Below, piece after piece: positions 36,101-51,100 of a stretch of DNA of 64,000 nucleotides. The translations under genes and the position numbers were made by a program. The stretch's first letter is position 1; each line of letters opens with the position of its first letter. The notes under the pieces were generated by a model that ran no database searches, was not told the DNA's origin, and saw only the letters and a list, made by a program, of their open reading frames with translations. This stretch comes from Opisthocomus hoazin (Eukaryota; Chordata; Aves; Opisthocomiformes; Opisthocomidae): NCBI RefSeq assembly GCF_030867145.1, contig NC_134429.1, forward strand, positions 18,957,115 through 19,021,114, given 5' to 3'.

Positions 36101-39100
36101 AAAGAAAAAGATAAACTTATTTGGTGTTGTCTTTTCACAGTATCAGCACTTTGCTGGCCAGTTGTGGGATATGTGCTTTGTTTCATGTGGTGGTATTGAT
36201 GCTGGGCACTGCTGAGCTGGGCTGTGTCTATTAGAACCACATGGGAAGTCTTAAAGCAACTTTAATAGAAAACTTCTGGGGCCTGTAGGAATTTATTTTC
36301 CTCCATTTCTGCGCAGCCTTGAACTTCACAACTTTCCAAAGCCAGAAAGGCAACTGAAGGGAAGGGCAAAATGAAATCTGCAAGGAGATCCTTATTGCAT
36401 TCTAAATATGTTCAGACATTAGTTTGCAATTGCAGGCAAGCAAATAACCTGTGAGGTGTAGACCTTGTGTTTCAACAGAAGTGTAATGGACTGGTTTGTG
36501 AGCGTGTGCTGCAGCCCTCTGTGTGAGAAGGTAAAATTGCGGGACTGGGGCTGAGCAGAAGGCCTGTCTATAACCCTTTGTCACCGTAAAGCTCTGTAGC
36601 ATGCCAGACATGGAAGCTTTTGTAGTTGTCAGTACTGGTGTGCAACAGAGCCCCAGGCCTGGCTGGAGGAAACAGAGGCTTGTTTTAGTTCAGGGACAGA
36701 TGTAGATATTTCAAGGAGCTTTTAATGTATCTTTGAGGGGGGTGAGCTTTGCAGACAACGCTTTCTTTCTTTCTGGGAGACAACATATTTGTCTTAAAGC
36801 ATTTGGAACCCCAGCTTGCTAGCAATGGGTCCAAACCAAAATTCCAGACCTTGCTTCCCCAGATGGGGAGGTTTGAGTCCTGTGACTTGGCTCCCTCCAG
36901 TTCTATGTGGAAATTTAGGAGCTGCAGGACTTCACACTCTGGTCTCAATTCTTACAAACGTCCCTACTGTAAAGAAAGATCTCGCATGTAGCACCTTTTG
37001 CTAAAGTGAGTAGCTGTTGCTTGTGCTAACAGGCACCAAATGCAAGGCCTGCTAGGATCTACAGAATTAAGCTGCCTTTCACGTTTGGGTTGAATCATCT
37101 CTTGCATGTGCTGTTTCCCGTTGTGCTGGTAGATGCTGCCCGAAACTAATCTTCCCCACACAAAGCTGTGCTTTGGCCAGCAGCCCTGTGCTAAGGCCAG
37201 ATACTATTCCTCATGAAAGGAAAAGGGGGAGTAGGAGAGGAGAGGAAGAGAACATACACAAACTCCTTACTATGCAAGGCAGCATTGGTACAACCTCCTG
37301 TCCACCCCCCGCTTCCCTCCCCCCATCAAAAAAAAAAGGGAAGAGAGGAAAATGGACCCAGCGAACTGTCATCTTCAACCCTGGTGTGGATAATAATTTC
37401 AGTGGCATAGGACATTGGTTTGGAAACCCTTTTTTTCTAGCAGAAGCCACTGTCTCAGCTTTTTCTTCCTGGCTTTCACCAACTTTTATCTATTCCACTA
37501 AAAAGGAGTTAGATTTTTAATTAGTTTCAGTTGACATAGCACCCATTGAGTCAGTGAGGCTGTGATGACTTCCAACCAGAAGCTTGTGTGTTATTATTTA
37601 TTGGAATGCAGCAACTTACGAATTGTGTGGCATCCTCAGCACCGCAGTGCAATCCCTTGTGTCTGTGCAACTAATGCCGTGCGTGGTGAAACCAGTAAGC
37701 AATCCAGCTGCTGTGAAAGAAATAAGCACTAATTTTTCCAAAACATTCCTAATGCACACTTTCTCTTGCACACACTCATCTACAAGTCATTTCACAGGTT
37801 CTTTTTGTGGTTCCCAGATGTTCTGTAGAGGTAGATGGCGAGTAGTAGCAGCAATCTGGACTGTGGATCCATAGCGTTCTGGCACACAGCAGTGGAAGTT
37901 TCGGTGTGATTCAAAATATGGAAGTGCTTAGTGAGTGAAACCTGTTAGCAGAACAGACCCGTTAAATGCAAGTAGTACTTTCCCCTGCATCACTGGTGTG
38001 CAGGGTGTTAGAGGTATAAACTGACACCCTGGGATGCTTGTTGCTGCTCCAGGAATACAATTGTCTGGAAAGACTTGGGAAATGAAGAGTAAATGGAAAT
38101 GGACAAGATTGGGCTCAGTGAAAGGTCTCCAGCGAGTGCCAAGCCAAGATTTTGGTGTTTGTAACACCTGCTAAAGAGAAGGATATTTGCATACTCTGTA
38201 GCTTAAAGAAGGGAGCAGAGACCTGGGAACTCCGAGCACATGGGAGGACAACCCAGCTCCTTTATTCCTGTATCTTCTCTGTTGCTTTTTAGCTGGGTGC
38301 CCATGGGTAAAGTGCTTACCTCCCGCCTCAGTTTCCCCATAGGAATCCATAGATGATATCCAACAGGGCAGGGATCTGGATGAACAGCAGTAAAGGCTTT
38401 TGAGTTCCTCAGATGAAAGGACTGCTTGTTTTAGGGACTTGATTTTTATAAAAGGGCAGGAAAAACTGGTTGCTATCCAAGCAATTACTAAAATATCGTG
38501 TCTCTTTTGAAACTCAGTGTGGGTGATATTAACAGATTAAAGTATACAGGAACAGAGGAGAAAACCATCAGCTGCCTATAGCCTCAAAGGGCATCTGGAT
38601 GGTACAGATAGGAGACATTTGCATAGGTGAGGGGGTCATTTCTGAATTGCCTGCATAGGAGTTCAGCAGCTCAGAAATTCTCTCTTTAAGGAGACTAATT
38701 AGGATGGGATTTAAGTGAAATATTAAAATTGAAACTGGAGGCAGCGGCTGATAGTATATTTTCAACTGCATAACTGTTGGGCTGGAGGAGGAATCCACAA
38801 ACAAAGCTTTCAGCTTTCACAAGCTGAGGTTTGTTGCAGATGGTGGTCACATTCCTCCTTGGATGTCCATCACGTCCATCCTGCAGTCATCTCTCCAGAG
38901 AGGCGCGCCTGGGACAGGATCATGCTGGAGAAGGGCAGCAGTGAAAATACCATTTGTTGAACCTGTCATTCAGTCCTGCACCTTTGTGGGTTCATTGGCT
39001 GACCTGGGTGGGGGAAACAACCAGATTTGCCTTGGAGGCTGCAATCCTCTGTTCCTCTCCCATCTGCTCTCCAGTAAGGCTCAGCTCCCGCTGGCAGAGA

Positions 39101-42100
39101 GGAGATCCAAACGCTGTTCATATTGTCAAGCTTTGTTCAGATGCAGTGATTGAAATGGGATGCAGTGTGGGATCCAAAGGAGTGCTGCACCCAAACTCCT
39201 CCGAGCCTCTAACAAGAAGGGAGGATGTTTTCCATGTTCTCTGCTGTTCTCTCTCCCTCTAACCCCATTCCACTATGTTCCCCTGGCTGTTTTTTGCCTG
39301 ATGATTAAGGAGGGGTAGAAGAGGGTGGAGGAAGGGAGGAGCCTGCAAAACCCAAACATATCTTTGCAGCAACTTTGCTTTTAAAATGCAACTTCTGCTT
39401 TAAGACAAATTGCTGAGGCACAAGCCAAGGTCTACTGCAGAAAACCAGTTAATTTCTGTCTGCTTCTCTCTGCTTAAGGGTGATAAATAAAAGATTTTCA
39501 TTGTTAATTGTAACCACATGTGAACTCCAAATAGAAGGATTGGGAAGCGGAAAAGGCTAGGGTCATTTTTGTTCTGTTTCCCAGGCCTTCCCCTGCATCT
39601 CAGTTATGTTTTTTTCCTTGCCTTCATGTGCATTTTAATACTATATTTCCGAGAGCTCAGGATCCTGTCTGCTCAAATAATGGGGGTCTGGAAGGCATTT
39701 GTGAGTCAGCAGTTCAAACTTTATTGACTCTTGGTACCAAATTAAAATCTAATAAAGACCACTGCTGGGTTCACTACTTGGAAGTGGAGATGGGAAAGAG
39801 CAGGATATTTCTAGTCATTCCTCTGGTTTTCTGCTTTTTTTGTTGTTTTTCAGTCTTTCAGGTATGCTTCACTCATGCACTGTAACAAATTACATTGGGT
39901 TTTCGGTCGAAGGGCCTGTCCTCACAAAGAAAAAAGTTGTATTTTGCAGTGGTCCAGCAACCTACTTTAAAACCTTGCTGTAGGTATGACCTATGATGGT
40001 TTTAACATTGCATTAGTGAGTTATTGGAATACCAAAATTTCTGACCTACCAGTGTTTGTCCCTTACCAAACCGCCTGTGCCCCGGCTTTGCTAAACTCAG
40101 GCCAGCCTAGACAGACCCTTAAATATAGCATCTAACTAACTGTGTTAGCATCTCTTTTGTTCTCTCTCTTTAGTGTGCACATCTTGATTAAAAGACACCA
40201 TATTAATGACTCATTTACCAGGGTTTGATTTACTTTCCCAGCAGGAACCTATAGTAATTCACCCAGTTGTTTTTCCAGCCCTTGGTTGGTGGGCAGAATG
40301 GAAAGGCAGGAACAAGGTGGGGACAGAAGCCAGCTGTGTGGAGAGGAACAGCTGGGAAAGGGAAACAACAATCCTAGCCATAGGTGGATTCTCCAGCACA
40401 TCCTTGCCAAAATCCGTGCACAGGACCTGGAGGACCTCAGTCGCTGTCCTTCCCCTTGCGTTAAGAAGTCAGCTTGCTGCAATACAGTTTGCTGACTAAT
40501 TTTTGAAGTACATCTCATCTGCAGTGTATTGGAGCCAGCCTTTTGGCTCCAATAAGCTTGAACTCTGTGATGGTGTAAATAATGTTTGTTGTTTTCTGCT
40601 TTAGTCTTGCTATGGCAGAGGTCTTAGCGCGAGACATCACCTGAATATTAAGGCCACTCTAGCTCCTGAAGAAACCAGTGCTCTCCAGGATTAGCCAAGT
40701 CCTGCGTTAACGCAACTGTGGAAGCATGGAATATAAGGAAATTCCTTCTAGTGACTGCCGGTGGCGTGTGTTTGTCCTGTGGTTATTTGTGCCTGCTGGG
40801 ATAGCTCAGTGTCAGCTCCACAACTGCTGGTGTGTTTTATGAGAGCTGTGCCTTGATTCTTAGATCCATTTGCATTTCTCAGTGGACTAATAAAGGCATT
40901 ACGTCAGTGCTGTGCTACTGCTTATCTGGTCCCCTGGCTCCTCCTCTGCTCTTAACAATTAATGGAAGCGTGTTGCCCTCTGTAGCCCTGCTCCCACTGT
41001 GGATGGAATAGAACTTCTGCCTGCAGCGGTGAGCCGCAGTGTTTTACGTTGTTCTGGCCTGCACTGGAAGCAAAGGATGCAGCCTGAGCTCCAGCAGGCG
41101 TCTTGGCTGGCGTCATTCAGACATCCCTGTGTGCTGTTTCCATCCTTTTAAGGCTTGGGTTCTGCAGCTTTTTAAGAGCTGCTGAAGCAATCTGAGTCCA
41201 GTTCTTAGCAGTAAATTGCAGGGATGGTGTCTGGATTTAAACATGGAATCCTCTGTCCTCTTTCCCACTCGCGCTATAATACAAAGCAAAGGATAGGAAG
41301 GTGAATGTTTTTTACTTTGTTGGCTTGGGTTACAGGGTACAACAAAGTACATGTAGGGAAGCTCACGTGGCATTTTGGATGTTCTGTTTGAGGTGATTTC
41401 AGGACAAAAGCTGAGAAGCCACTGGTGCTAGGAGAAGTTCTCCAGACAGGCTTCTCTCCACCTCTTTCTTTGCAGCCCATGGTAAGACTCCCAATTACTT
41501 CTCTGTGTGAAACAATAAGGAGACGTGTGGTTAGCAAGGAGGAGGATGTTAGCTGGCTCAAAGCGAGTCTGCTATTCATGAATCCATCTTGTGTTGGCTT
41601 TCAGAAGGCAGCGCAGAACCTGAAGCCCGTTGTTCCCATCAAGTTCCACATCTCCAGCCGAACAGATGCTGGCGTCCATGCACTCTGCAACGCTGCTCAC
41701 CTTGACATCCAGAGGGCACCAGGGAAGCCAGCCTTTAATGAGAAACAGATCCTCTCCAGTCTTAATTTCCACTTGAAGGATGAGCCAATCCGGTGAGTTG
41801 GAGGCAAGTCAAAATCTTTTATTTTGCCTTTGTTGGAGGAAGGAGGAAATGCAGCAATGATCTCCCATCTTCACCCACGAGATACATTTTCCCCTGTGTT
41901 GTTTCTGTTGTTCAGAAGTCCGTGACACAACTCGCTCCAGACCTTACACTGACACAGTGTGAGTTGGGGATGGACTGAAGGGGTCACATTCTGGTCCAGT
42001 GGCCATCCCCTAGACCGTGTGCTGTGTTGGTGCAAGGAGCAGTATTAGGTGGAGGGACTCTGCCTACAGGGTTCTGCTATGTCATGTCTAGAGGGCATGT

Positions 42101-45100
42101 TGTCTCCAGGGAGCAAATTCCAACCTATGCTGACAGTCATGAGTGTGTGTGAGTGACGACTTGACATTAGCTGCTGTAACAAGGTACCTTGTGACTGGGA
42201 TCCCACCTCTGTGCCTGCTGTAGGCCTGTCCCAAAGAAGTGTTTAGTGCCTGCAGCTCTCATGGCCTCAGGGCTGGGTTTTGCAGTGGTTTCCTGGTTCC
42301 TGGAGTTGTAGGTCAGTGATGCTTTGCATTATTAAAGTACAGTGGGACCTTTTCTCTGCAGGTTCTTGGCTCGGTCAGTGACTGGAGCAGAAGCTGCAGC
42401 AGCTGTCTCAGAGCCCGCTGCATTCTTTCACCTCTGAACAGGCACCAGGGGAGCCATCAGAGGGGGAAGAGGAAGTAAAATCCTTGGAATCTGAGCACAG
42501 GAAAGACGGCAGGAAGGCACTGAGAGCGCCTTAGTACCAGAGGCACACAGTTCCTGTTAGTGGCTGTTTATTACATTGTTTTAACTGACCTTTTTCTCTG
42601 GATGTTTACAGTTCCTTTGACAGCCCTCAGACAGGTTTGGGAAGAGCATCAGGCCACACTGCTTTTCCCCTTTGATCTGAACAGACTTCTGACTGTCCAC
42701 GTTAGCTTAGCTGTTGGTGTCCCTCCACGCGACCCTCTCGCGGTGTCTTGGAGTGGGTGAGCTCAGCCTAAGGGCAGCGTGAGATGACTGTTACACTGCT
42801 TGGGTTTGGTATGGAGTGTGGCTGCTCTTAGAAATGCACGGCTGTCAGTCCCCAGAAATCTGTAAGGGAAATTCCTCTCCCCCCACACCTTATTTGCAAA
42901 AATGTGTTTTAGCAGTTTGCAGAGTTGGTTGAGTCTTCCTCTGAAAGCAGAGGTTTCACAGTGGGTGTCTGAAAGAAAAGCAAATACAGATTTCGCTGCT
43001 TTTACTAGAGAGCCCATGGACAGCCATCCAGTAACGAGTCAGATCATGCATCCCAAACTTGAGATTGAATATTAGCATGATAATATAAGATTGACTGTTT
43101 TGCATGTACAAATCCAGTTCCTTCATTGGCCTGTTAAAGTAGCAGCGAGATTCCTCTGCAGCGAGAGGCTGAACACAAAGCAAACCTCTCTCTCAAGCTG
43201 GCTAAGCTGCGTGCTTAACATCTGTGAGTTACTGTCCCTTGACAGCTTTCACCTTCTTTGACGTATGTGTGAAGAGTCTAAGGCAGCTGCCATGGGCTGG
43301 GGCTGGAGATTATTTCTTTTCAGACTGATGTGTGAATTAAAAAAAACAAGATTCTGAAATAGAATTTGACTTCTGTGGGGTTTTGGTTGTTATTTTTGCT
43401 CAGACTGAAAACTAGGTCAGAATCTATACACCCTGAAAGTCAAACACTTTCTGGATGTTCTAGCAGCAACAGGGAACACAAAGTAGGTCAGAGTTTTGAT
43501 TTCCTTCCTTAAAGGACTAGAGCAGTTGTTTGGGAGTCAAAACTAGAGGCTACCACTGCAATAATCAGTCTGTTCTGTGTGTCACCAGCCACTGAATCTG
43601 AGTCTCTCTTCCCTGACTTTAGGCTTGTGTTGTCTAGCTTTAGTGGAGTAAGTTGTCCTAGAGAGCTAAAAGGACTGTTGTGACCCTGCCACATTCCATA
43701 GGAGCAGTCGTACAGACACGTGGGTATAGCTAGCTCTGTGATACCTTGACTGATCAGTCCAGGAGCAAACAGGATTGCTGCTGAAGAAGGTTTTAAGTTG
43801 GAGAGGGTCTCTGAAAGGAGGCAGCCGTGAGATCTCGCAGATGGGGAAAGTGTTTTGTCTCGCGCTAAGATCGGACAGGTACATATCAGGAGGTGATGTC
43901 TTCTGACAGAATGCAGTACAGTCCCGATGGGTTAGAGCTTGGGTCAGCTCTACTTCTCCTTCCTCCCTTGCACTGAACCTTTTAAAAACGGTTCAGCTGC
44001 TTTCCATTAAGGAGCTTGGTGATGGGCATGAGTCGAAGCTTATTCAGCAGCCATCCTCCTTCTGTAAATATGACTTTGCCAAGAAGAATTCTCTCTTAAT
44101 GCTAAAGAGAAAAGTCAGCACTTTCATGTGGTTGCAAGCAGGGGGTGATGGAGAGAGGGATCTTTGTGAGAACACATTATTGTCTGTAGAGCTTGGAAGG
44201 GAAACAGGATTCCAAGCTGGCTGACTGTATCATCGGCAATAATAACCTTCTTTGTAGCAGGATGGATCTCTTCTATCAACTGATCTGTCTTTTAGATTTG
44301 CAAAGCATATTCGAAAGGATCTTGCCCACAAAGATCAGAGTGTATTTCACAGGTGGGGTAACTTTAGGAGGGCTTTGCTGTCCCTTAGGTAGGGATGGTA
44401 ATACAGTAGACTCACACCTCCTATTTCTGGTTTCAGTTTTGTAAGCACAAAATAAAAGCTGTCTGAGTGACAACAAGACTGAGCTGGGATTCCTCCCACC
44501 TCCTGCAAAATGGCATTTAGTTTCTGTTGTCAGCAGAGAAAGAAGGATGTACTTCTGGAGGACATCTTTGTATCTGATATATTGCCATTTCTAGTTAGAG
44601 GTCTTCGGGCTTTTTTTCCATCAACCTCCTCTGAAATTCAGGCTCTGCTGAGAAGCTAAAAAGTGCCGTGAGTCTTTAGTTAGCAGCAGTCTTTCAAAAA
44701 ATAGGATCTTAACAAGGCCTGAAATGTAGTATGTTTGAAGAGCTGCTGGAATAAATGCTGGAAAGACACTCCTAGCTAGAAAGGCTCTATGGTAGCAATT
44801 GTGTCAGCTAGGAGAGGCAGGAAAGGATGCCTGCGTTGAAGAATCATGTGAGCATAAATAGGCTGTTCTGAAAGAATCACTCTATTAGAAGGTGGTAGCA
44901 GGATCACTATTTAATAAAAATAAGATAAGTACTAACAAGAGAAGCTCAAGATAGATGAAATGCTTGTGGGGGCATGTAGACAGAGGAAAACAAATGTAAT
45001 ATTTATATTACTGTGTTTAGAAGAGGCTGGAGGTCCTAAGTTCAAACTCCATTGCAGGCCTGAAGGATGTAGTTTGCATTTCTACCGAGAGTTGATAGCA

Positions 45101-48100
45101 GTAGAGTGATCTCCTGGGCTTGTTATTGCAAATCTTTTGGAGGCCTGTGGCTCAGCTTTAATTGCGTCTTCTGTGGTCTGAGCCCTTGCATTGAAGGGAT
45201 GTGAGCCAGAGGCACTTGAGCTGGCAAAACTCCCTGAAACACCAGTGTTTTTGAAGTAAATAAATAGCTTTGTCTATTATTTGGTCCCAAATGGTATCGT
45301 ATTTTTTTGTGTGCCTTGGGGCCCTTCCCCTCACTATGCCAAGCTCCGAAGAAAGAAATGCGCACAGCAGGAGAAAAACCACCTTCTAGCGAGAGGTATC
45401 CTCGAAAGTAAGGCCTGCAGAGGGTTACGCCTGTGTAGTAGTGACTCCGTGCTGGATGCTCCCTGCGGTATGGTGAGTAGCCAGTACTCTGGGATAAGGG
45501 AAAATCATAGCCAGTAAAAACTGCTGCTGACACGTTTAAATCGGTGATAACACTTTAGGGGAGGTGCAGAACACAGGGAAGCTCTGCTTTCTCCCTTGTT
45601 GGAGAGAAGGGTGTTTTTCCCCGCTGACAGCCTTTGTGCCCTCCCTTCTGGCTACCAAGCTGTCTGTGTGTGATGGTTGTGGTGGCGTTGGCGTAGAGAA
45701 ACAAGGCGATTTCTCCTTGCTGCTTATAGAAGAAGACAGGGGCATTGGGCTGCCTAGAAAGCTGCTTCTTGAGTTAACTGCCCAGAGTCAGTGGAAGACG
45801 AGTAGACATGAGCATTCCCAAAAGCTGTTTTCTGCACACGTGAAATGTGAGGGTTCCCAGGAGGTCTCCTGTGTGCAGTGTTCTGCTGCTTTCAGACAGA
45901 CTCAGTCTGGGCGATGGTGGGATGCGCCTTTATTTTCGTTGCTGCAGCAAAGTCCTTATTTGTCTTGGGGGTTGTGGGGGGACGTGGGAGGGAGTGACCT
46001 TGTTTCAGCTATCTCCATCTGCTGCAGTGAGCTGCGTAGCCGCCTTTGAGAGGGAGCACAGAGGTATCTGTTACTGGGGGAGTCCTTCCCCCTCGTGTCT
46101 GGGACCATGGTTCTGCAAAAGCAGAAGGGCACAGTGTTTGTCAGGTGTGCTCCTCAGCTGGAGGTGGAGGGAGCCAGCTTGCTTTGGGAAGATGCTGCCT
46201 CTCACCTGAAGCGTGACGAGGAACACGGGTGCCCTCAGCCAAGTGCAATGCAGTTTGAGGGGCTGGGTGAGGTGTTTGGTTTCACCATGCAACAAAGAAC
46301 ACGTGCCATCCATTGCCATTCCTCAGCTGAAGGACTGATAGGCCTCATCACCTCTTGTGGTGGTGTGAGTGTCCCCAGAACGTATTGATGGATGACCCTA
46401 AGGCAGATTTGCTGTGTTTGGTGACAGGGGTGATGTCAAGGCTATTCTGCCTTCTGCCACTTGACAAGTGCCTGTCGGGTGCAAATCCTTGGCCACTGGT
46501 TAGTAAGAGGCTGTCAGGAGAGAATAATATTTAATTAATTGTAAGTGCCATTTCTCAGAGAATTCATTGCATGTTTCAGTTCCCATCTATGCGGTGACCA
46601 GGCAAAAACTTTTGAATTAGTGTGTGAAATTTCTCTCCATCTCACTCATTCTCTTCTGTCCTAACAGCATTTTGAGTGCCTATCGAGTGACCAGTAGCTT
46701 CCACGCACGCTTCTCTGCACTGTCAAGAACTTACATTTACCGGCTGTTGATGGGCTGCGCTCATTATTCTGAAATACCGGTGTTTGAAAAGGATCTCTGC
46801 TGGGCTCCTGCGGGAGGGTAAGTGTGTTCCATTAAACCTCCCTGGGGAGCTGCCTCATCAGCACTCTGGAAAGGCTTTTGGGGGAAGCGGGAGGGGGTAA
46901 TTCCATGTGTGAGACCAGATTCCCTGTTGAAATCGGTGCAACTGCACTGAGTTATGGTCGCTGAGACCTGAGACTTACAGCTCTTTTTAATTGTGCTGTC
47001 AGTTGTACCGGTGATAAACACGCTTAGCGCTGCTGAAACACTCAGTGACTGTGGGTAGAGTCCATCAACAACTTTGTGTGTCCCTCCTCCTGGAAGCGAT
47101 GAGCATTCCCCCAGGTGACCTTGCCAATTCGTACAGCAAACGGCTTTGGACAGCTGGCTGAAGGAACAGTGCTCTGATACGATGCAGATGGGCAGAAATG
47201 CGTCGCACGGCAGATCTCAGAGTTTTAGGTGTGACCATACAGGCAGTCAAGAAGGAAGGCTGAGATTTTTTTTTTTTCCCCTAGTCCTATTTCTGGTAGC
47301 AACTGCATGTAAATGTGCTCTCTCGTTCCCTGTCTGAGTGCTTGTATGTTTGAATAGTGAGAACCAATGACTCTGGGCAACCCTACAATAAGAAACCAGT
47401 CTATCTAGTTCATTATTCACTTGTGTTCTTGGAGTAGCCACAGAGTCATAACAAATCAGTGCTTGTTTGTGCAAGGGAAGAAAAACAAATTCAGTGCCAT
47501 TTAAAAAAAATACAAACCTGAGGACATGATAAACAGTGGGTGAGGAAAAAACAAACAAACCCCAGAGGATAATTTGTTATTGTTCTTTAGTTTATGTTGT
47601 ACTGAGATAGACTTACATTCAAGAAAACTGGCGTTTTCCACAACAAACAGGTTTGTAGCCAGTTGCGGTAATTTCATCACCACTATTGGAGTAACAGTTG
47701 TGGGTGATGGAAAAAAATGTAATCTCAACTGCCCTAGCAGAGGAATGAAGATGACATTGTCCTAACAAATTGCTGACTTTCTTTTCTGGGGGCTGTGGAA
47801 GGGAAAAATCAGTACAAAATTGAAAAATTAGATGTTATGTGCACAACGTGCCTTAATCTCAGGTTTTATGAAATACCACTTAATTTAGTCCAGACATTGC
47901 AGTTAGTTTTCTCAACTGCCAATACCACATGAAGGATAGGGTAAGTGGATTAGAAATTCTGAATGGGAGGTATCTTCCTAAAAGGTGGGACATTTGGACT
48001 GCTAGTAGTGGAGAAGCTCGTAGTGTTTGCACTGTTGAGCTCGTCTGGTGTATCAAATGCCTAATACACGTTGAACTTCTGTAGGCGTCTGAATTGCCAG

Positions 48101-51100
48101 CTCGGTGTCACCAGTGCTTCTCAGTGTGAGCGGGATTCTGTAAGTGCTAGTCATTTGTCTTGAACACAGGGAAAAAATTTAATGAAGCTGGAAAATCTCA
48201 TCTTGGTTTTTTTGTGTTTGTTTTCTTCAGAAACATTTTGACTTCTGTTAAGATCTGAATAACTTAAGCCACAGATCATGCATGCTTACTAAGGCTTTTC
48301 TTAGGAGAAATTGACAAAAATAGAATAAAAATATGCATCTGTTCAGCAAATACGTCAATAAAATCTGTCTAAATTCCTTTGCTTAAGGCTATTTTGAACA
48401 GACCTAGATACTTCAAATGAAGAAACCTGAAGGATGCTTGACATTCTGAGTGTTACCCTTGGCTCATTCTTCTGCATCTCCACCTTGGGTTTACCCTGGC
48501 TTTGTCTCTGTCAGTTTGCTCACTGATTCCATTTCTGTTACTTCCTAATTTCATCTTCAGGCTGTTGCAAATCTAAGGTTTGGAAAACCGTCATAGTGCT
48601 TGATATTTTCTTACCTGGCAGCATCTTTTTTAGTTTATAAGATCCGGATACTGGAAAGGATTTTAATTTTCTTGCCCTATGCTCTAGCCACCAATTTCAG
48701 TAGAGTTATTTGAATTGAACTGTTCTGAGAAGCACAGCAGGATAAAGGTTTGTGTAAAAGCATGTGCCTTGCCAACCCCTCATCTTGCCTGGAGTTTTGA
48801 ATACCTTCATGTCACTTGGCATCTTGGTTTGTGGTTTGGGCCATTACAAGACAAACTCCATCTTGCAGAATGTGTTTCCACAATGCTGCGATGTTAAATC
48901 TGCGTGCCGGGTTTAAGCTTCTCATCAATTAATTGGACTTTGACCCACCTAACATGCTTGGTCCCACCTGATGCCCCTTTCCTTTTGCTCTGCATGTTTT
49001 ATTTCAGCTACCTGAACGTGCCTGCCATGCAGGATGCAGCACAGTTCCTGCTGGGAACCCATGACTTCAGCACCTTTCGCTCACTTAACTCTGAAACATG
49101 TTTTCGGTCTCCGGTCAGAACCATCCTCGAGGCAGACATCCGACCCTCTTCTGGTTTCCTGTCCCACCACTATGAGCACAGGTGAGAGCCTCGATGCTTG
49201 GCTGAGGAGCTGCTCTGATCCGCTCCTGCTTGCTGTGTCTGAAAAGCTGCTTTCCAGCACTGCTTTGAAAGCTGACCTCCTGTTTGCTGTGCATTGCCTT
49301 CACAGCCCCGTGATGGTCTCAGCAGGGTTTTGCCTAGTGACAGCTTGGAAAGGACGTTTCTTGCCCTCTCCTCCCCAGTGTCCTCAGGGAGAAAGATGAG
49401 CAGGCATGAGGGCAGGGAAACTGGTCCAGTTTTTTGTGCATTAAAAGGGAGGATGTTATAAAACTAGTGTATAGAATCAGGCACAGAGCAATTCCTATGA
49501 GGTGCTTCCAGCATTTACACACATTTTGGTTGCTAAAGACCAGCTCTGCCAGGGGATGGGATGGTTTTTTCCCTCCTGCTGCTGTCCTAGCTTTGCCTAA
49601 AGGCTGCAAATAGGAGGGAAAGAACCGCACCCAACAGCTGGGTCACTGCTGTAGCTGGGCAGATCTGCTCAGTTCACACCGGTAACTCCTGCTGTCTTCC
49701 CCGGGGTGCTGGGAAGGGAAAGTCCGGTGTTGCTCAGTCGTTACATAAACAAGAGATTGTTGAGTGTCAGGTTCTTTCAGGACCAGGTCTTGCAAGTATT
49801 GAAATGAAGTGGCTGGATGTATTCTCTCTCTAGCAGAAACTGAAGTTTTTTCCCAGAAAGATCATGGGTATGTATGATCTGAACATGGCTTCTTTCACAG
49901 AGAAGTGGCTGTTGTGTTTCAGCTCGAAAGCAAACCTTGCTGTTGCCTGTTTCCAAACCATGTTTTCTGAATTTCTGATTAGGAGAGAACCCTCTTCTCT
50001 GTAGTTTTCCCCAACGACCCTCCATTGGATTTGAATAACTGCTGAGCTGTCTGTAACAGTAAGTGCCATGCTCCAAGCTTCGGAGCGTTGCTGCAGTTTG
50101 CAAATAGCCTGCTGTTTCTTTCCCCATGTTGTAGAATGGCGTATTTTGCCAGCAGTACTGTAAGACAAAAACTGAAAGGGAGCTGCAAAAACAGAGATCT
50201 CTGTATGCTCTGAGTAACCCTGGTCTTTCAGTTCCTCCCAGTTCCTCCCGTCTTCTCCGATTCCTGCTTTTCCTGCTCACGGTTGGTGCCTGTCAATGCT
50301 CAGCCATGATAGAAAGAGCCACCCAGTTGGGTATGGCACTTCCACTGCTACTCTCTGGACGTGGGCACTTAGTGCCAGATGTAAATGCTTACTTCCCGCC
50401 TTCTTGCAGCTAAGAAACACCGTCCCCATGGGAAAAGGAAGGGTGGAGAGGAAAATGGGTGCTGTCTGTTGTGTGGCTGCGTTCCTGCTGTCTGGTATTG
50501 GGTTGCCACTGCTGAGTGGAGAGCTTGGCCTCCCTCTGTCAAGTGTGGTTATGCTTAAGGACACAAGTAACAGTGAAATGCTTCATCCACAAGATTATCT
50601 TGTCCTTTGTGGTGAGTAGCACTGTAAGTGGCAGAGTCCTGAGCTAACCTGAAAATAACCGTTAATGGTCTTGCCTAGATCACCTGTGAGTGCATACAGG
50701 CCAGGTTACCTTCCAAATCCAGACCTGCTGTTGTTAGTTGACTGATCTCTGAGATTTAAGACAGATCAGCTCTCTTTTTATGTTTTTGATTTTAATTTAA
50801 AAAAGGAATTTGCCATTTCTTGCATAGCTTGCTGCATAAACCCATCCTACACGAGGCCAAAAACAGCTCATGAGAGAGAGTAAACCTAAAAACTGGATCA
50901 AAAGCATCAAGTTAGTTGCTGGTGGAGTATTTTTGCTTTTGGTGACACATGCATCCAAACTTGTGTTTTGTAGCAAGTTGTTTTTATAATGTGTCGATAT
51001 TAATTGATTTAATGAATGTTTAGCTGAAGGAGATGGCTTTGACAAGCCTAGTTTCAATGCATTTAAGTGGTATTTAACTCTCAGAATACTTTGTTAGTAA

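Noticed and set aside
45123..45533. 136-codon minus-strand frame in PUSL1 intron 3
   Set aside because: It looked possibly transposon-derived, but no transposase or retroelement motif was recognised; left unannotated.
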